Assembly (NCBI GenBank): GCA_964444365.1 | Contig: CAYUHJ010000097.1 | Location: 1-20,952, forward strand | From: CAYUHJ01 sp964444365 | Lineage (GTDB): Bacteria; Planctomycetota; Planctomycetia; Gemmatales; Gemmataceae | Reading direction: 5' to 3' | DNA: 20,952 nt | Shown: positions 1 through 6,488 of the stretch, piece after piece | Numbering within the stretch: the first letter of the stretch is position 1 | How the letters are laid out: the number at the start of each line of letters is the position of its first letter | Notes under the pieces: generated by a model | Told to the model about the DNA's origin: nothing | The model's database searches: none | Seen by the model: only the letters and a program-made list of their open reading frames with translations | Program-made: the position numbers and the translations under genes

Positions 1-1
1 C

Positions 2-400
2 GGCTTCGCCCCGCGGCCCGGCGGCGGCCCGCCGGGCGGCCCCCGCCCCGCCCCGAAGCCGCGCGGCCCCGGTGCCCCCGGCTGGCGGAACAGCCCGAAG
101 CCGGCCTCCGCGGAACCGGCCAAGCCGGCCGAGGCCCCGGCCGCCGAGACCCCGGCCGCCCCGCCGCCGCCCCCGAAGAAGCCGCCGAAGCCGAAGGCCC
201 CGCCCCGGCTCAACGACCAGCAGAAAACCGGGAAGGAGCCGGTGTACTCCTTCGCGCAACTGGCCGCCCTGCTGAGCCCGCCCCCGCCGCCGAAGCCGGA
301 ACCGAAGCCCGAGCCGAAGCCGGTGGAGCCAGCCGCCGAAGCCCCCGCGCCGCAGCCCGCAGAAACAGCCCCGCCGCCGGACGCCCCGCCGTCCGCCTGA
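2..400 (+). CDS. Pro/Ala/Lys-rich C-terminal end of an unidentified protein (5' truncated)
   Basis: An open frame enters from the left edge and ends at TGA 398-400, giving 132 residues without a start. The composition is extreme. It begins with a Gly/Pro/Arg stretch, followed by Pro-Ala-Glu and Pro-Lys runs. A short ordered-looking island around residues 77-97 (QQKTGKEPVYSFAQLAALL) follows, and then a repeated PKPEPKPEPKP-type tail ending in PPSA. No catalytic motif is visible, so the function is not recognised. Such tails are usually disordered linkers or cell-envelope-spanning segments. The frame is supported by steady G/C at codon third positions and by a strong hairpin 17 bp after the stop. 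The rest of the protein lies outside the window. It is probably transcribed separately from ftsH, which has its own promoter-like sequence. Confidence 0.6.
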   Translation, partial: GFAPRPGGGPPGGPRPAPKPRGPGAPGWRNSPKPASAEPAKPAEAPAAETPAAPPPPPKKPPKPKAPPRLNDQQKTGKEPVYSFAQLAALLSPPPPPKPEPKPEPKPVEPAAEAPAPQPAETAPPPDAPPSA

Positions 401-416
401 CCGCCGCCCCCTCGAC

Positions 417-441
417 CGGCCCCGTGAGACCCACGGGGCCG
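417..441 (+). terminator. Hairpin after the first CDS, terminator-like
   Basis: A perfect 10-bp GC-rich stem (417-426 with 432-441) closes a 5-nt AGACC loop. It lies 17 bp after the stop at 400 and before the ftsH promoter-like sequence. It has no long U tract, only ACACTTTCC, so it is a plausible but not classical intrinsic terminator. Confidence 0.5.
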
Positions 442-461
442 ACACTTTCCCGGCCGCGCCC

Positions 462-470
462 TGCTAAAAT
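462..470 (+). promoter_or_regulatory. Extended -10 promoter candidate for ftsH
   Basis: TGC followed by TAAAAT (465-470) matches an extended -10 element. No convincing -35 hexamer sits 16-18 bp upstream, which is tolerated for extended -10 promoters. Transcription would begin near 477, leaving a leader of about 85 nt before the ftsH start. Confidence 0.4.
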
Positions 471-562
471 GGGGATGCGGCATTCCCTTTGCCTCAAACC
501 GTTCGCGCTGCCGCCCGGTGCCGGTCCCGGACCGCCCCGGAGTCTGATACGGAGAACCCGGC

Positions 563-2602
563 ATGGCCCAGGACACCCCGAACGCCCCCGACAAGCCCAC
601 GCCGCCCGCCCCGCCTGCGGCCAAGAAGGCCGCCCCCGTCGTGCCCGGCGGGTGGATCGCGCTCGCCCTGCTCGCCGTCGTCGCCGGCATGTTGCTGCTC
701 TACGACCCCTCGCCGAAGCTGATCACCTACACCGAGTTCCGCAAGCTCGCCGAGACGGGGCAGATCAAGAAGTTCACCCTTGTCGGGAAGGACCGCGCCC
801 GGGGCGAGGTCCGCAACCCGGACGCCGAGGCCGTGAAGGGGCTCAAACTCCAGGGCGGCGAATTCTCCGTCATGCTCCCCGCGTCGGACAACCAGAACGA
901 CTTCATCCGCGGCCTCGAAGCGAAGGACAAGGAGTACCGCGAGGCGCTCAAGAAGGAGAAGCCGGACGACAAGACCGAAGAGATCGCGATCGCGAAGGTC
1001 GAGGAACCGATCCCGGTCCTGACGCCCATTCTCACGTTGATCCTGCCGCTGGTGCTGGTCGCCGCGTTCTTCGTGTTCTTCATCCTCCCCCGGCTCCGCG
1101 ACCCGGTCGGCGGCGGGTTCTTGAACAACTACATCCGCAGCCCCGCCCGACGGTACGAGAAGAACCGGTCCCGCATCTCGTTCGACGACGTGGCCGGCAT
1201 GGAAGGGGCTAAGCGCGAACTGCAAGAGATCGTCGACTTCCTCCGCAACCCGGACAAGTTCTCCCGGCTCGGGGCGCAGGTGCCGAAGGGCGTGCTGCTC
1301 GTCGGGTCGCCGGGGACCGGGAAGACGCTGCTGGCGAAGGCCGTTGCCGGGGAGGCGAACGTCCCGTTCTTCAGCATCAACGGGTCCGAGTTCATCCAGA
1401 TGTTCGTCGGCGTCGGGGCGAGCCGGGTCCGCGACCTGTTCAAGACCGCGAAGGAAGCGGCCCCGTGCGTCATTTTCATCGACGAAATCGATGCCGTCGG
1501 CCGGATGCGCGGGGCCGGGGTCGGTGGCGGCTCGGACGAACGCGAGCAGACGCTGAACCAAATCCTCAGCGAGATGGACGGCTTCGCCCCGAACGAGACT
1601 GTGATCGTCCTCGCCGCGACGAACCGCCCGGACGTGCTCGACGCCGCGCTGCTACGCCCCGGCCGCTTCGACCGGCACGTCACCGTCGACCGCCCGACGT
1701 GGCAGGGCCGGCTCGCGATTCTGAAGGTTCACACGCGGAACAAGCCCCTCGCGGACACCGTGGACCTGGAGAAGATCGCCCGGCGGATGATCGGGATGAG
1801 CGGGGCCGACCTGCGGAACCTCTGCAACGAAGCCGCCCTCGTCGCCACGCGGGAGGGGAAGAACTCGATCGAGCAGTCCGACTTCGACGCCGCCAGCGAC
1901 CGCGTCCGGCTCGGGCTGAAGCGGGAAGAGAAGTTCAGCGAGGTCGAGCAGCGCCGTACCGCGTACCACGAGGCGGGGCATGCTTTGTGCGCGTGGCTCG
2001 AACCGAAGGCGGACCCGCTGGAACGGGTCAGCATCATTCCCCGCGGCCGGGCCGGCGGCGTCACGATGTTCGAGCCCGACGAGGACCGCGTCGACCGCAG
2101 TTACAGCGAGTTCATGGCCGCCATCGTCGTCATGCTCGGCGGCCGGGCGGCGGACAAGCTCGTCCTCGGCGAGCCGATGGCCGGCGCGATTCAGGACATC
2201 AAGCAGGCCACGAAGATCGCCCGCGCGATGGTCACGCAGTACGGCATGAGCGACCGCCTCGGGCCGATCCACTACCGGTTCGCCGAAGAACACGTCTTCC
2301 TCGGCAAGGAGATGCACGAGGGCCGCGACTTCAGCGAGGGGACGGCCAAGATCATCGACGAGGAGATCCAGCGGATCGTGAACGAGGGGCTGCAGCGGGC
2401 CGAATCGCTTCTGATGAAGAACCGCGAGGACCTGGACAAGCTCGCGACCGCACTGCTGGCCAACGAGGAACTCGACCGGGAAGCCGTAGATAAACTCTTG
2501 CGGAAGGCCCCCCCGCAAACCCCGCCGGACACGATTCCCGTAAACGTCGACTCGGTCGGCGTTCCCGACTCGCCCCCTGGGCTGGCCTTCGGCGGGGCAT
2601 AG
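563..2602 (+). CDS. ftsH: ATP-dependent zinc metalloprotease FtsH
   Basis: FtsH is a hexameric inner-membrane AAA+ protease that extracts and degrades membrane and short-lived soluble proteins. This protein has 679 residues, slightly longer than typical FtsH. A Pro/Ala-rich cytoplasmic N-terminus precedes transmembrane helix 1 (about 30-47). A periplasmic domain follows, then helix 2 (about 153-175). The AAA module shows Walker A GSPGTGKT (248-255), the pore-loop region FVGVGAS, Walker B VIFIDEID (303-310) and the second region of homology ATNRPDVLDAALLRPGRFDR (352-371). The protease has the zinc site HEAGH (469-473), with Asp545 in GAIQDIKQAT as the likely third ligand, so all catalytic elements look intact. 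The tail after about residue 650 is Pro-rich. A GGAG at 551-554 supports the ATG at 563. The gene stands alone between two non-coding gaps that hold hairpins. Confidence 0.97.
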   Translation: MAQDTPNAPDKPTPPAPPAAKKAAPVVPGGWIALALLAVVAGMLLLYDPSPKLITYTEFRKLAETGQIKKFTLVGKDRARGEVRNPDAEAVKGLKLQGGEFSVMLPASDNQNDFIRGLEAKDKEYREALKKEKPDDKTEEIAIAKVEEPIPVLTPILTLILPLVLVAAFFVFFILPRLRDPVGGGFLNNYIRSPARRYEKNRSRISFDDVAGMEGAKRELQEIVDFLRNPDKFSRLGAQVPKGVLLVGSPGTGKTLLAKAVAGEANVPFFSINGSEFIQMFVGVGASRVRDLFKTAKEAAPCVIFIDEIDAVGRMRGAGVGGGSDEREQTLNQILSEMDGFAPNETVIVLAATNRPDVLDAALLRPGRFDRHVTVDRPTWQGRLAILKVHTRNKPLADTVDLEKIARRMIGMSGADLRNLCNEAALVATREGKNSIEQSDFDAASDRVRLGLKREEKFSEVEQRRTAYHEAGHALCAWLEPKADPLERVSIIPRGRAGGVTMFEPDEDRVDRSYSEFMAAIVVMLGGRAADKLVLGEPMAGAIQDIKQATKIARAMVTQYGMSDRLGPIHYRFAEEHVFLGKEMHEGRDFSEGTAKIIDEEIQRIVNEGLQRAESLLMKNREDLDKLATALLANEELDREAVDKLLRKAPPQTPPDTIPVNVDSVGVPDSPPGLAFGGA

Positions 2603-2613
2603 CGCGGTGTGGC

Positions 2614-2754
2614 CGAGATGCTCCGCATGTCGGCTCGCTTCGCATCTCGACCCGTACTCGCGAATAGAGGCGAGGTCACACGCGGAGCGTGTGGCCCACA
2701 ATATCTGACTCGCGCGTCAAGACGCCGGGAGATGGGCTCTATCTCTTGGCGTCT
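2614..2754. repeat. Three short hairpins in the ftsH to PQQ-protein gap
   Basis: The 206-bp gap holds three inverted repeats. The first has 8-bp arms at 2614-2621 and 2642-2649. The second has arms at 2674-2683 and 2687-2696 around a GGA loop (9 Watson-Crick pairs and one G-T). The third has arms at 2720-2726 and 2748-2754 with an inner pairing 2729-2733/2741-2745. None has a U tract. The core CGCGGAGCG of the second recurs in the hairpin at 8788-8808, which suggests a common repeat family. Any of them could stabilise or end the ftsH transcript. Confidence 0.5.
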
Positions 2755-2775
2755 CGTCGTCGCGCCCGGTAAACT
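2746..2775 (+). promoter_or_regulatory. Weak promoter candidate for the PQQ-repeat gene
   Basis: TTGGCG (2746-2751) and TAAACT (2770-2775) are separated by 18 bp, and the gene starts at 2809. The -35 partly overlaps the third hairpin. The match is modest. Confidence 0.25.
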
Positions 2776-2808
2776 GACGACCACCGCCTCCCCAGCGAGC
2801 CCCTCCCG

Positions 2809-4067
2809 ATGCGCCAACTTCTCCCCTTCGCTGCCCTGTTTGCTCTCACTTTCGCAATGCCGGCCGCCGACGAGTGGCCCGCCCACCGCGGCCCGCACGC
2901 CAATGGCACCTCCGACGCGAAAGCGCTGCCGACGGAGTGGAACGAGAAGACGAACATCAAGTGGAAAGTCCCCATCCCCGGCAAGGCGTGGTCGTCCCCG
3001 GTGGTGTGGGGGCACCAGGTCTGGGTCACGAACGCGACGCCGGACGGCAAGCAACTGTCCGCGGTGTGCGTGGACCGCGACAAGGGCACCATCGTTTACG
3101 ACACGAAGGTGTTCCAGATCGAGAAGCCGCAGTTCGCCCACGCCTTCAACAGCCACGCCTCGTGTACGCCGGTCATCGAAGAGGAATCCGTCTACGTCCA
3201 CTTCGGCAGCAGCGGGACCGCGTGCGTTGATACGAAGAACGGGGCCGTCGTCTGGACCCAGACCGACCTGAAGTGCGACCACTTCCGCGGCCCCGCCTCC
3301 TCGCCCGTGGTGTANNNNNNNNNNCGCCGATCATTTACAAGGACAAGTTGATCCTCATCTTCGACGGGCACGACAAGCAGTACGTGACGGCCCTCCACAA
3401 GTCGAACGGCAAGCCCGCGTGGACGACCAGCCGCGACATCCGGTACACGTCCGACGACGGCGACATCAAGAAGGCCTACGCCACGCCCGCGGTCGTGGAG
3501 GTCGGCGGGAAGCCGCAACTCGTCTGCCCGTCGGCGGAATGCACGGTCGCGTACAACCCGGACGACGGCAAGGAACTGTGGCGGATCACCCACGGCGGGA
3601 TGAACGTGTCGTCCCGCCCGGTGTTCGGCCACGGGCTGATGTACCTGACCAGCGGCCACAACGGGAAGTTGCTCGCCGTCAAGCAGGGCGTGTCCGGCGT
3701 CGTCCCGAAGGACGCGGTCCAGTGGCAGACGAACAAGGCCGTCCCGACGCGGCCGTCCCTGCTGCTGCTCGGCGACCTGATCTTCATGGTGGACGACAAG
3801 GGGATCGCGTCCTGCCTCGACGCCAAGACCGGGAAGGTCCACTGGTCCGAGCGGCTCGGCGGCGAGTACTCCGCGTCCCCGGTGTCCGGTGGCGGGCACG
3901 TCTACTTCTGCGACCAGCTCGGCAAGACGACCGTCGTGAAGGCCGCCAGGGAGTTCGAGTCCGTGGCGGAAAACAAGCTCGACGGCGGGTTCATGGCCAG
4001 CCCCGCGGTCGCCGGCGAGCACCTGTTCCTGCGGACGAAGACGCACCTGTACTGCGTCGGGAAGTGA
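2809..4067 (+). CDS. Secreted PQQ-like beta-propeller repeat protein (interrupted by an assembly gap)
   Basis: The protein starts with a signal peptide (MRQLLPFAALFALTFAMPA, cleavage probably near residue 19-20), followed by DEWPAHRGPHANGTS, a typical opening of planctomycete PQQ-like/BamB-type propellers. Repeats with W-blade features follow: WSSPVVWGHQVWVTNA, then AYATPAVVEVGGKPQLVCPS, NVSSRPVFGHGLMYLTSG, TRPSLLLLGDLIFMVDDKGIASCLD, YSASPVSGGGHVYFC and MASPAVAGEHLFLRTKTHLYC. It is therefore a periplasmic or secreted propeller used for binding or as a scaffold. The actual ligand cannot be read from the sequence. A run of 10 N (3315-3324) splits it into 168 codons and 246 codons that lie in different frames. 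The frames join only if the true missing length is 3k+2 bases, so the frame break is probably an assembly artefact and not a mutation. The start has only a weak ribosome site. It converges on the exbD gene with a 9-bp gap. Confidence 0.85.
3315..3324. other. Assembly gap (10 N)
   Basis: Ten undetermined bases lie inside the PQQ-repeat gene. The flanking coding frames (codons starting at positions equal to 1 mod 3 before and 0 mod 3 after) show that the run length is a placeholder and not the true length. Confidence 0.98.
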
Positions 4068-4076
4068 CCGGCGGGG

Positions 4077-4691
4077 CTACTTCCCCTTCGGCCAGAAGAT
4101 GGTGAGGACGCCCGCCCCCTTGGCGGCGTCGTACAACTTCGCTTCCTTCCCCCACGGGACGTCCCCGGCCACGTCCGCGAACAGGTCCTTCCGCCCCGTG
4201 GCCTTGACCGCCTCCGCGAGTTCCTTTTCCAGCCCGTCCATCGGCACGGCCTTCCCCTCGAGCGTGACGAGGGCCGCCTCGCCCTCCATCCACATCTTCA
4301 CCTTGATGATCCGGTCCTTGATGTCGTCCGGCTTCACCATCTTCGTTCGGGCCGCGTCGGACGGCGGTTCCGGCGGCAGGTCGATCACCCGGCGGAGGTT
4401 CGCGTAGCTGGTGGTGATCATGTAGAAGATCAGCAGCACGAGCGCGACGTCGATCAGCGGGTTCATGTCGAGCCGGGCCTCGTCCGGTTCCGGCGGCTTC
4501 GGCGGCTCCAGGTCGGCGACCGCGTCCGCGAACAGCGGGTGATCTTCGATGGCTTGCCACGTGGAATCGGTGGGGCCGCGGACCTCGTCGCTCGGCTCCC
4601 ATTCGCCGTCGCGAACGCCTTCGAGGACGCGCGCGGCCGAGGGCACGTCGACGGCCTGCGGGGAACCTTCGTGTCGGACGCGCCAGGACAT
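4077..4691 (-). CDS. ExbD/TolR-type biopolymer transport protein with a GYF_2-like N-terminal domain
   Basis: ExbD proteins couple proton flow through ExbB to work on TonB-like partners across the periplasm. Here residues 77-96 (NPLIDVALVLLIFYMITTSY) are the single transmembrane helix, with the conserved proton-binding Asp at position 81. They are followed by a periplasmic domain with RVIDLPPEPP. Before the helix lie about 75 extra residues that ordinary ExbD (about 140 aa in total) lacks. WRVRHEGSPQ, then a Gly-Glu-Trp turn and TDSTWQAIEDHPLF, resemble the GYF_2/DUF4339 pattern, and a Pro/Glu linker follows. The ATG at 4691 is chosen because GGGG lies about 6 nt upstream; a GTG at 4703 would add four residues. 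This is the last gene of the exbB-exbD-exbD group and is separated from the previous exbD by a long palindrome. Confidence 0.85.
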   Translation of the reverse strand: MSWRVRHEGSPQAVDVPSAARVLEGVRDGEWEPSDEVRGPTDSTWQAIEDHPLFADAVADLEPPKPPEPDEARLDMNPLIDVALVLLIFYMITTSYANLRRVIDLPPEPPSDAARTKMVKPDDIKDRIIKVKMWMEGEAALVTLEGKAVPMDGLEKELAEAVKATGRKDLFADVAGDVPWGKEAKLYDAAKGAGVLTIFWPKGK

Positions 4692-4708
4692 ACATTTCCC
4701 CACGAACC

Positions 4709-4776
4709 GTGTATCCGCGACGCGCTAGCGGAGCGCGGGAGGCTGCCCGCGCTCCGCTAGCGCGTCGCGGCTACAC
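4709..4776. repeat. Near-perfect inverted repeat between the two exbD genes
   Basis: Arms of 25 bp (4715-4739 and 4746-4770) match perfectly around a 6-nt AGGCTG loop. The pairing extends by five more pairs after one mismatch, to 4709 and 4776. The right end lies 1 nt from the stop codon of the upstream exbD (TAA at 4778-4780 on the - strand). As RNA it would form a very stable hairpin. Its outer end shares GTCGCGGCT with the repeat at 5507-5633. Confidence 0.9.
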
Positions 4777-4777
4777 A

Positions 4778-5494
4778 TTACTTCTGTTCGTTCACCTCGG
4801 CGGAGTACGACGCGATCTTGTCCTTCACCCGCCGGGCGTCGAGTTCCTTCGCCACCTCGCGGATGCGTTCCCGCGGCAACGTCTGGTCGCACGCCACGCG
4901 CACTTCGGGCGGTTGCTTCACGTCCGCCAGTTTCACGTCGAGGCGGGCCAGCATCTCGCCGACGGTGGCGAGGTTGTTGTCCTCCGGGGCCGGCGTCCCG
5001 TTCCCGACCTGGACGGCGTAAAACACCTCGCCGCTGACGCGCTTCTCGATGCGGATCGTGATCGCGTCCGCGTCGTTCCGCGGCTCGAACGCGTTCTTCA
5101 TCCCCGGCACATCCACGGGCGACAGGGCCGCGACCGCGGAGGTCATCATGAAGAAGATCAGCAACACGAGACTGATGTCGATGAGCGGGATCATGTCGAC
5201 GTCGTCGTCATCGTCGTCCGCCGAAGTCGGAACGGTCACGTCCATTTCCACGGCCGCGAGTTGCTCCGCGAGGTCGTCCGGCACCGGCTGGGCCCCGGCG
5301 GGCGCGAGGAAGTCCGAGACGAGCGGGTGGTCCGAGACCAGGGTCCACGGCGCGGTCGACCCCGCCGGGCGGAGCTTGTCCGCGCCGGAGACCCGCCCCT
5401 GCCCGGCCCAGCCGGAGAGCACGTCGTAGGGCACGCCGCGGTACACCGTATCCGCGGCGACGAACCAGACATCGAACGCGGCGGGACGGGCCAT
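4778..5494 (-). CDS. ExbD/TolR-type protein with GYF_2-like N-terminal domain and acidic linker
   Basis: This 238-residue protein has the same layout as its downstream neighbour. A GYF_2-like region spans about residues 8-60 (FDVWFVAADTVYRG, a Gly-Gln-Gly turn, then STAPWTLVSDHPLVSDF). A linker ends in a run of six aspartates (93-98). The transmembrane helix is at about 102-120 (IPLIDISLVLLIFFMMTS, conserved Asp106), and the periplasmic ExbD domain ends with CDQTLPRERIREVAKEL. It should form a proton-driven complex with the ExbB-like protein encoded just upstream. Its sequence differs enough from the second ExbD to suggest separate roles or a mixed subunit pair. The ATG at 5494 has AGG about 7 nt upstream, placed between the start codon and the large inverted repeat that begins 13 bp away. 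No TonB gene is in the window. Confidence 0.87.
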   Translation of the reverse strand: MARPAAFDVWFVAADTVYRGVPYDVLSGWAGQGRVSGADKLRPAGSTAPWTLVSDHPLVSDFLAPAGAQPVPDDLAEQLAAVEMDVTVPTSADDDDDDVDMIPLIDISLVLLIFFMMTSAVAALSPVDVPGMKNAFEPRNDADAITIRIEKRVSGEVFYAVQVGNGTPAPEDNNLATVGEMLARLDVKLADVKQPPEVRVACDQTLPRERIREVAKELDARRVKDKIASYSAEVNEQK

Positions 5495-5506
5495 GCCAAC
5501 ACCTGC

Positions 5507-5633
5507 GAGAGCCGCGACCGCAAGGGAGCGGCCGCTTCAGGGGTCAAATCGCGGAATCGACGGAGAAAGTCGTTGTCCATCCGTGCTGCAACTTCACCGT
5601 TGGGGCGGCCGCTCCCTTGCGGTCGCGGCTCTC
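5507..5633. repeat. MITE-like inverted repeat filling the exbB-exbD gap
   Basis: Perfect 29-bp arms (5507-5535 and 5605-5633) flank a 69-nt centre that has no open frame of note. The element takes up 127 of the 141 bp between the exbB stop (2 nt away) and the exbD start (12 nt away). The perfect arms suggest recent insertion or active maintenance. It contains no transposase, so it is either a non-autonomous element or a functional mRNA hairpin. Confidence 0.92.
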
Positions 5634-5635
5634 GA

Positions 5636-6325
5636 TTAGCGCTTTGCTGCGACCGGCACCGCCGCCTTTTCCGGCGGTGCGTTCGGCAGGTTCCCCTTGT
5701 TCTGCACCAGGATGATGAGCTTCTGCGCCGCCGCCTTCATCCGCAGTTCGAAGCGGTGGTTCCAGTCCTTGAACAGCACGTGGAAGAACACCAGCGGGAT
5801 CGCCGTGACGAGGCCCATCGCCGTGGCGCACAGCGCGAGGCCGATCTTCTCGGACTGGTCGGTCACGTTCTTCGTCGCGGCGGCCCCGCCCTTCGTGTCG
5901 CCGATCGCGCTGAAGGTCTGCACCATCGAGACGACCGTGCCGAGCAGCCCGACCATCGTGGCGATCTTCGCGATGGCGAGGATCATCGCCAACAGGAAGT
6001 TCAGCCGGGGGTTGATCTCCAGTTCGATGGCGCTGGCCATGCTCCGCCGCATCGCGGCCGCCCCCTGGCCCGCCGCCTCCAGGCCGGCCACGAACAGGAA
6101 CCGGGGGATGAGCCCCTTTTCCTCCCGGCACAGCGTCAGCGCCCCGGCCACGCCGTGCTTCTTGATCGCGTCCTGCAGGTCCGGCATGAACGAGTCCATG
6201 TCCGTTTTGGCCGACACGTTGAGCAGGAACCGCCACGCGACGAGGGCGAACGCGACCAGCGACATGACGGTCATCGGGACCGCGAAGTACCAGTCGTTCT
6301 TGAAGAAGTTCACGAAGGCATTCAT
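5636..6325 (-). CDS. ExbB/MotA/TolQ-type proton channel protein
   Basis: This 229-residue inner-membrane protein has transmembrane segments at about residues 12-35, 110-137 and 160-185. The hallmark MVGLLGTVVSMVQTFSAIG and the final helix ALCATAMGLVTAIPLVFFHV match the MotA/TolQ/ExbB proton-channel family. It would form the pentameric channel around the ExbD helices encoded directly downstream. The frame is open further upstream to 6433, but that extension (Arg/Pro-rich and overlapping the palindrome) does not look like protein. The ATG at 6325, which begins MNAFVNFFKNDW right before the first helix, is the credible start, with a GAGAG upstream. The C-terminus is a short Pro/Ala tail. TolQ or a MotA-like role cannot be excluded, but two ExbD genes downstream favour ExbB. 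Confidence 0.9.
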   Translation of the reverse strand: MNAFVNFFKNDWYFAVPMTVMSLVAFALVAWRFLLNVSAKTDMDSFMPDLQDAIKKHGVAGALTLCREEKGLIPRFLFVAGLEAAGQGAAAMRRSMASAIELEINPRLNFLLAMILAIAKIATMVGLLGTVVSMVQTFSAIGDTKGGAAATKNVTDQSEKIGLALCATAMGLVTAIPLVFFHVLFKDWNHRFELRMKAAAQKLIILVQNKGNLPNAPPEKAAVPVAAKR

Positions 6326-6384
6326 GCCGGCTCTCGGGCGGGGTCGGGGGCGACCCCCATAGCAATACCGAGAGCCGTCGGCTT

Positions 6385-6487
6385 CTTGTAGGGTGGGTCG
6401 AGCCGCTTCGGCGAAGACCCACCGGATTGGCAATCGGCCGTTGTCGCTTCGGCGGGTCTTCGCGAAATGCTCGACCCACCCTACAAG
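6385..6487. repeat. Inverted repeat between the EF-G2 gene and exbB
   Basis: Perfect 18-bp outer arms (6385-6402 and 6470-6487, built on TAGGGTGGGTCGAG) enclose inner arms of 10 bp (6411-6420 and 6454-6463, GCGAAGACCC type). The right end lies 1 nt from the EF-G2 stop codon (TGA 6489-6491 on the - strand). Elements with a GGGTGGGT...ACCCACC core are known as dispersed repeats in several bacteria; I infer the same here. Confidence 0.88.
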
Positions 6488-6488
6488 A

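Noticed and set aside
4709..6391. A 560-codon + strand frame across exbD, exbD and exbB
   Set aside because: Antisense to the recognised ExbB/ExbD genes and crossing three palindromes; no motifs.
4709..6487. Possible CRISPR array from the series of repeats
   Set aside because: The palindromes differ in sequence, are far apart and have no regular spacers.
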